The position numbers and the translations under genes are program-made. DNA of 64,000 nt from the NCBI RefSeq assembly GCF_009866765.1, contig NZ_CP019431.1, positions 4,216,001-4,280,000 on the forward strand. Direction: 5' to 3'. Positions 62,391-64,000 of the stretch are shown piece by piece; within the stretch, counting starts at the first letter, position 1; each line of letters opens with the position of its first letter. The stretch comes from Pseudomonas sp. S35 (GTDB lineage: Bacteria; Pseudomonadota; Gammaproteobacteria; Pseudomonadales; Pseudomonadaceae). The notes beneath the pieces are model-generated. The model did not search any database. It worked only from the letters and a program-made list of their open reading frames with translations, and was not told the DNA's origin.

Positions 62391-64000
62391 ATGAATAAAC
62401 GCAAGATGATCGGTGCGCAGTCGGCGTTTGCCCTGCTGGCGCTGGCCGTGTCCCAGGTGCACGCGGCCACCAGCCCGGCCTTGGACGAAGGCCGGGTGAA
62501 CCGTGCCGAAAAGGCAGCCGATGCAACCCTGGCGAAGATGACCATGGAAGAAAAACTCGCCTACATCGGCGGCACCGGTGGCTGGGACGTCAAGCCGCTA
62601 AGCCAATACGGCATCCCGCAGATTCACGGTGCCGACGGCGGCGTCGGTGTGCGCTACACCAGTGAAGGCAACGCCCAGGGCGTGGTCTACCCCTCCGGCC
62701 CGAACCTGGCCGCCAGCTGGAACCCGCGCCGCGCCATCGACCTGGGCCGTGCCCTGGGCTACGACACCGCCAGCGGCGGTTATCAGTTCGTCACCGGCCC
62801 CGGCGTGAACCTGTACCGCATGCCCTACAGCGGCCGTGCGTTCGAGTATTTGTCCGGTGAAGACCCGTTCCTCGGCGCCAGCCTGGGGCCGGCGGTGATC
62901 AACGGCATCCAGTCCCGTGGCGTGTGGGCCAACGCCAAGCACTACGCGGCCAACGACCAGGAGAGCAACCGCTTCCACCTCGACGAAATCATCAGCGAAC
63001 GGGTGCTGCGCGAGATGACCCTGCCGCCCTTCGAGTCCGCCTCGAAGAACAGCAAGGTGGCGATGATGATGTGCGCGTTCCAGAAGGTGAACGGCGAGTT
63101 TGCCTGCCAGAACAAACACCTGATGCGCGACATCCTGAAGACCGAATGGGGCTACCCAGGCTTCGTCCAGAGCGACTACAACGCGGTGGTCGACGGCTTG
63201 CCGGCGGCACAGGCCGGCACCGACCTGGACATGATGGGCTACCAGATGAACAGCACGGTGCTCAAGCCGTTCCTGGACAGCGGCGAGCTGAGCAGCGCGA
63301 CCATTGATGACAAGGTGCGGCGCATCCTCAAGCAGATCTACCTGTACAAGTTCGACAGCAAAGCGCCGTTGACCAGCCACAACATGAACAGCGCCACCAG
63401 CAACCGCGTGGCCCTGAACGCCGCGCGCGAAGGCATAGTGCTGCTGAAAAACCAGAACAGCCTGCTGCCTCTGGATGCCAAAAAGGTCAAGACCCTCGCG
63501 GTGGTCGGCAACCTGGCCAAGTACGCACCGCCTACCGGGTTCGGCAGCGCGAATGTGATGGCGGCCAACTACATCAGCGAGTTGAGCGGCCTGCAGCAAT
63601 TGGCGCCGGGTGCCAAGGTCGAGTTTATCGACGGCCTGTCCCTGGACCCTGCGGCGTCCAACTGGACCCACGCCGACAGCGACGGCAACAGCGTCAAAGG
63701 CGTGAAGACCGAGTTCTTCAGCAACCCCAACTGGTCCGGCGACCCGGCGGCCAGCCGCACCGACCGCCATGTCGACCTGGACTGGTCCACCGACAGCCTG
63801 CCGGTGAACGGCGATACGGCGGCCACCTCGATCCGCTACAGCGGCCAGATCACCCCGACGGTCAGCGGCGAGCAGGTGTTCAAGGTGCGCGCCGACGGTG
63901 CCGTGCGCCTCTACGTCAACGGCAAGAAGGTGTTGGATAACGGCGACGGCAAGCCGCTGCCCAACAACAGCATTCCGCCGACCATCCCAGTGTTTGCCAA
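62391..64000 (+). CDS. Secreted GH3-family beta-glucosidase with PA14 insertion (partial)
   Basis: Open from ATG 62391 (GGAG at 62380-62383) to the right edge: 536 complete codons, C-terminus outside. Sec signal AQSAFALLALAVSQVHA. GH3 domain 1: EEKLAYIGGTGGWDV, IPQIHGADGGVG, GPGVNLYRMPYSGRAFEYLS, AKHYAANDQE and the nucleophile Asp262 in FVQSDYNAV. Domain 2 starts near residue 350 (AAREGIVLLKNQNSLLPL). A PA14-like domain begins near residue 440 (TEFFSNPNWSGDP, later VRADGAVRLYVNGKK), inserted in domain 2 as in carbohydrate-binding GH3 enzymes. Probably cleaves beta-glucosides outside the cytoplasm; a candidate substrate of the adjacent type II secretion system. Confidence 0.92.
   Translation, partial: MNKRKMIGAQSAFALLALAVSQVHAATSPALDEGRVNRAEKAADATLAKMTMEEKLAYIGGTGGWDVKPLSQYGIPQIHGADGGVGVRYTSEGNAQGVVYPSGPNLAASWNPRRAIDLGRALGYDTASGGYQFVTGPGVNLYRMPYSGRAFEYLSGEDPFLGASLGPAVINGIQSRGVWANAKHYAANDQESNRFHLDEIISERVLREMTLPPFESASKNSKVAMMMCAFQKVNGEFACQNKHLMRDILKTEWGYPGFVQSDYNAVVDGLPAAQAGTDLDMMGYQMNSTVLKPFLDSGELSSATIDDKVRRILKQIYLYKFDSKAPLTSHNMNSATSNRVALNAAREGIVLLKNQNSLLPLDAKKVKTLAVVGNLAKYAPPTGFGSANVMAANYISELSGLQQLAPGAKVEFIDGLSLDPAASNWTHADSDGNSVKGVKTEFFSNPNWSGDPAASRTDRHVDLDWSTDSLPVNGDTAATSIRYSGQITPTVSGEQVFKVRADGAVRLYVNGKKVLDNGDGKPLPNNSIPPTIPVFA

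Overview
The window is a stretch of a Pseudomonas chromosome, most likely from the P. fluorescens group. The evidence is high-GC coding with C/G-ending codons, REP/REPIN palindromes of the fluorescent pseudomonads (TGTGGCGAGGGAGC, TGTGGGAGGGGGC and GTGGTGAGCGGGC types), a DUF6124-type small gene, an Xcp-like type II secretion operon and a Hcp-linked effector region. There are no rRNA or tRNA genes, CRISPR arrays or phage structural genes.

Layout. 1-2.2 kb: two translationally coupled LysR regulators and a glutathione S-transferase. 2.6-3.1 kb: a small DUF6124-type gene behind a strongly folded leader RNA. 3.5-7.3 kb: a FetAB-type metal exporter, a DUF1835-type protein and a lipoprotein acid phosphatase. 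7.3-27.9 kb: a large, mostly minus-strand catabolic region with an Lrp/AsnC regulator, two HAD proteins, a GabT-type aminotransferase, tartrate/malate-type and succinate-semialdehyde dehydrogenases, an ArgE-like deacylase, a three-subunit FAD/2Fe-2S amine dehydrogenase, a peptide-type ABC importer and a further FAD amine oxidase. It looks like uptake and oxidative deamination of an opine-like or N-substituted amine/amino acid; the substrate is unknown. A 2.9-kb array of ten ~288-bp tandem units, each containing a REPIN, interrupts it at 10.96-13.84 kb.

28.5-33.3 kb: a 1608-residue DUF6543/dermonecrotic-type toxin whose C-terminus carries what looks like a MARTX/TcdB-type (C80) cysteine protease dyad. 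33.6-36.7 kb: GNAT, bicupin and aldehyde dehydrogenase. 36.9-42.6 kb: a tandem array of putative effector (A), multi-membrane-pass partner (B) and divergent hcp genes. Near-identical 1.4-kb blocks alternate with divergent A-C-terminus/B-N-terminus segments. The first A gene is broken by an internal deletion and the last B gene has lost its C-terminal tail. This is the best candidate for an undescribed system: a recombining Hcp-associated effector/immunity cassette array.

42.6-51.1 kb: one minus-strand operon (TonB receptor, amino-acid-type ABC importer, flavin monoamine oxidase, RidA, flavin-dependent monooxygenase), plausibly scavenging an amino-acid-like, possibly sulfur-containing, compound. 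51.7-61.5 kb: a complete-looking type II secretion operon (gspE-F-G-H-I-J-K-L-M-C-like-D) whose GspE lacks the usual zinc tetracysteine motif. 61.7-64 kb: a small exported protein and, divergent from it, a secreted GH3 beta-glucosidase with a PA14 insertion that runs off the window; the glucosidase is a plausible secretion substrate.
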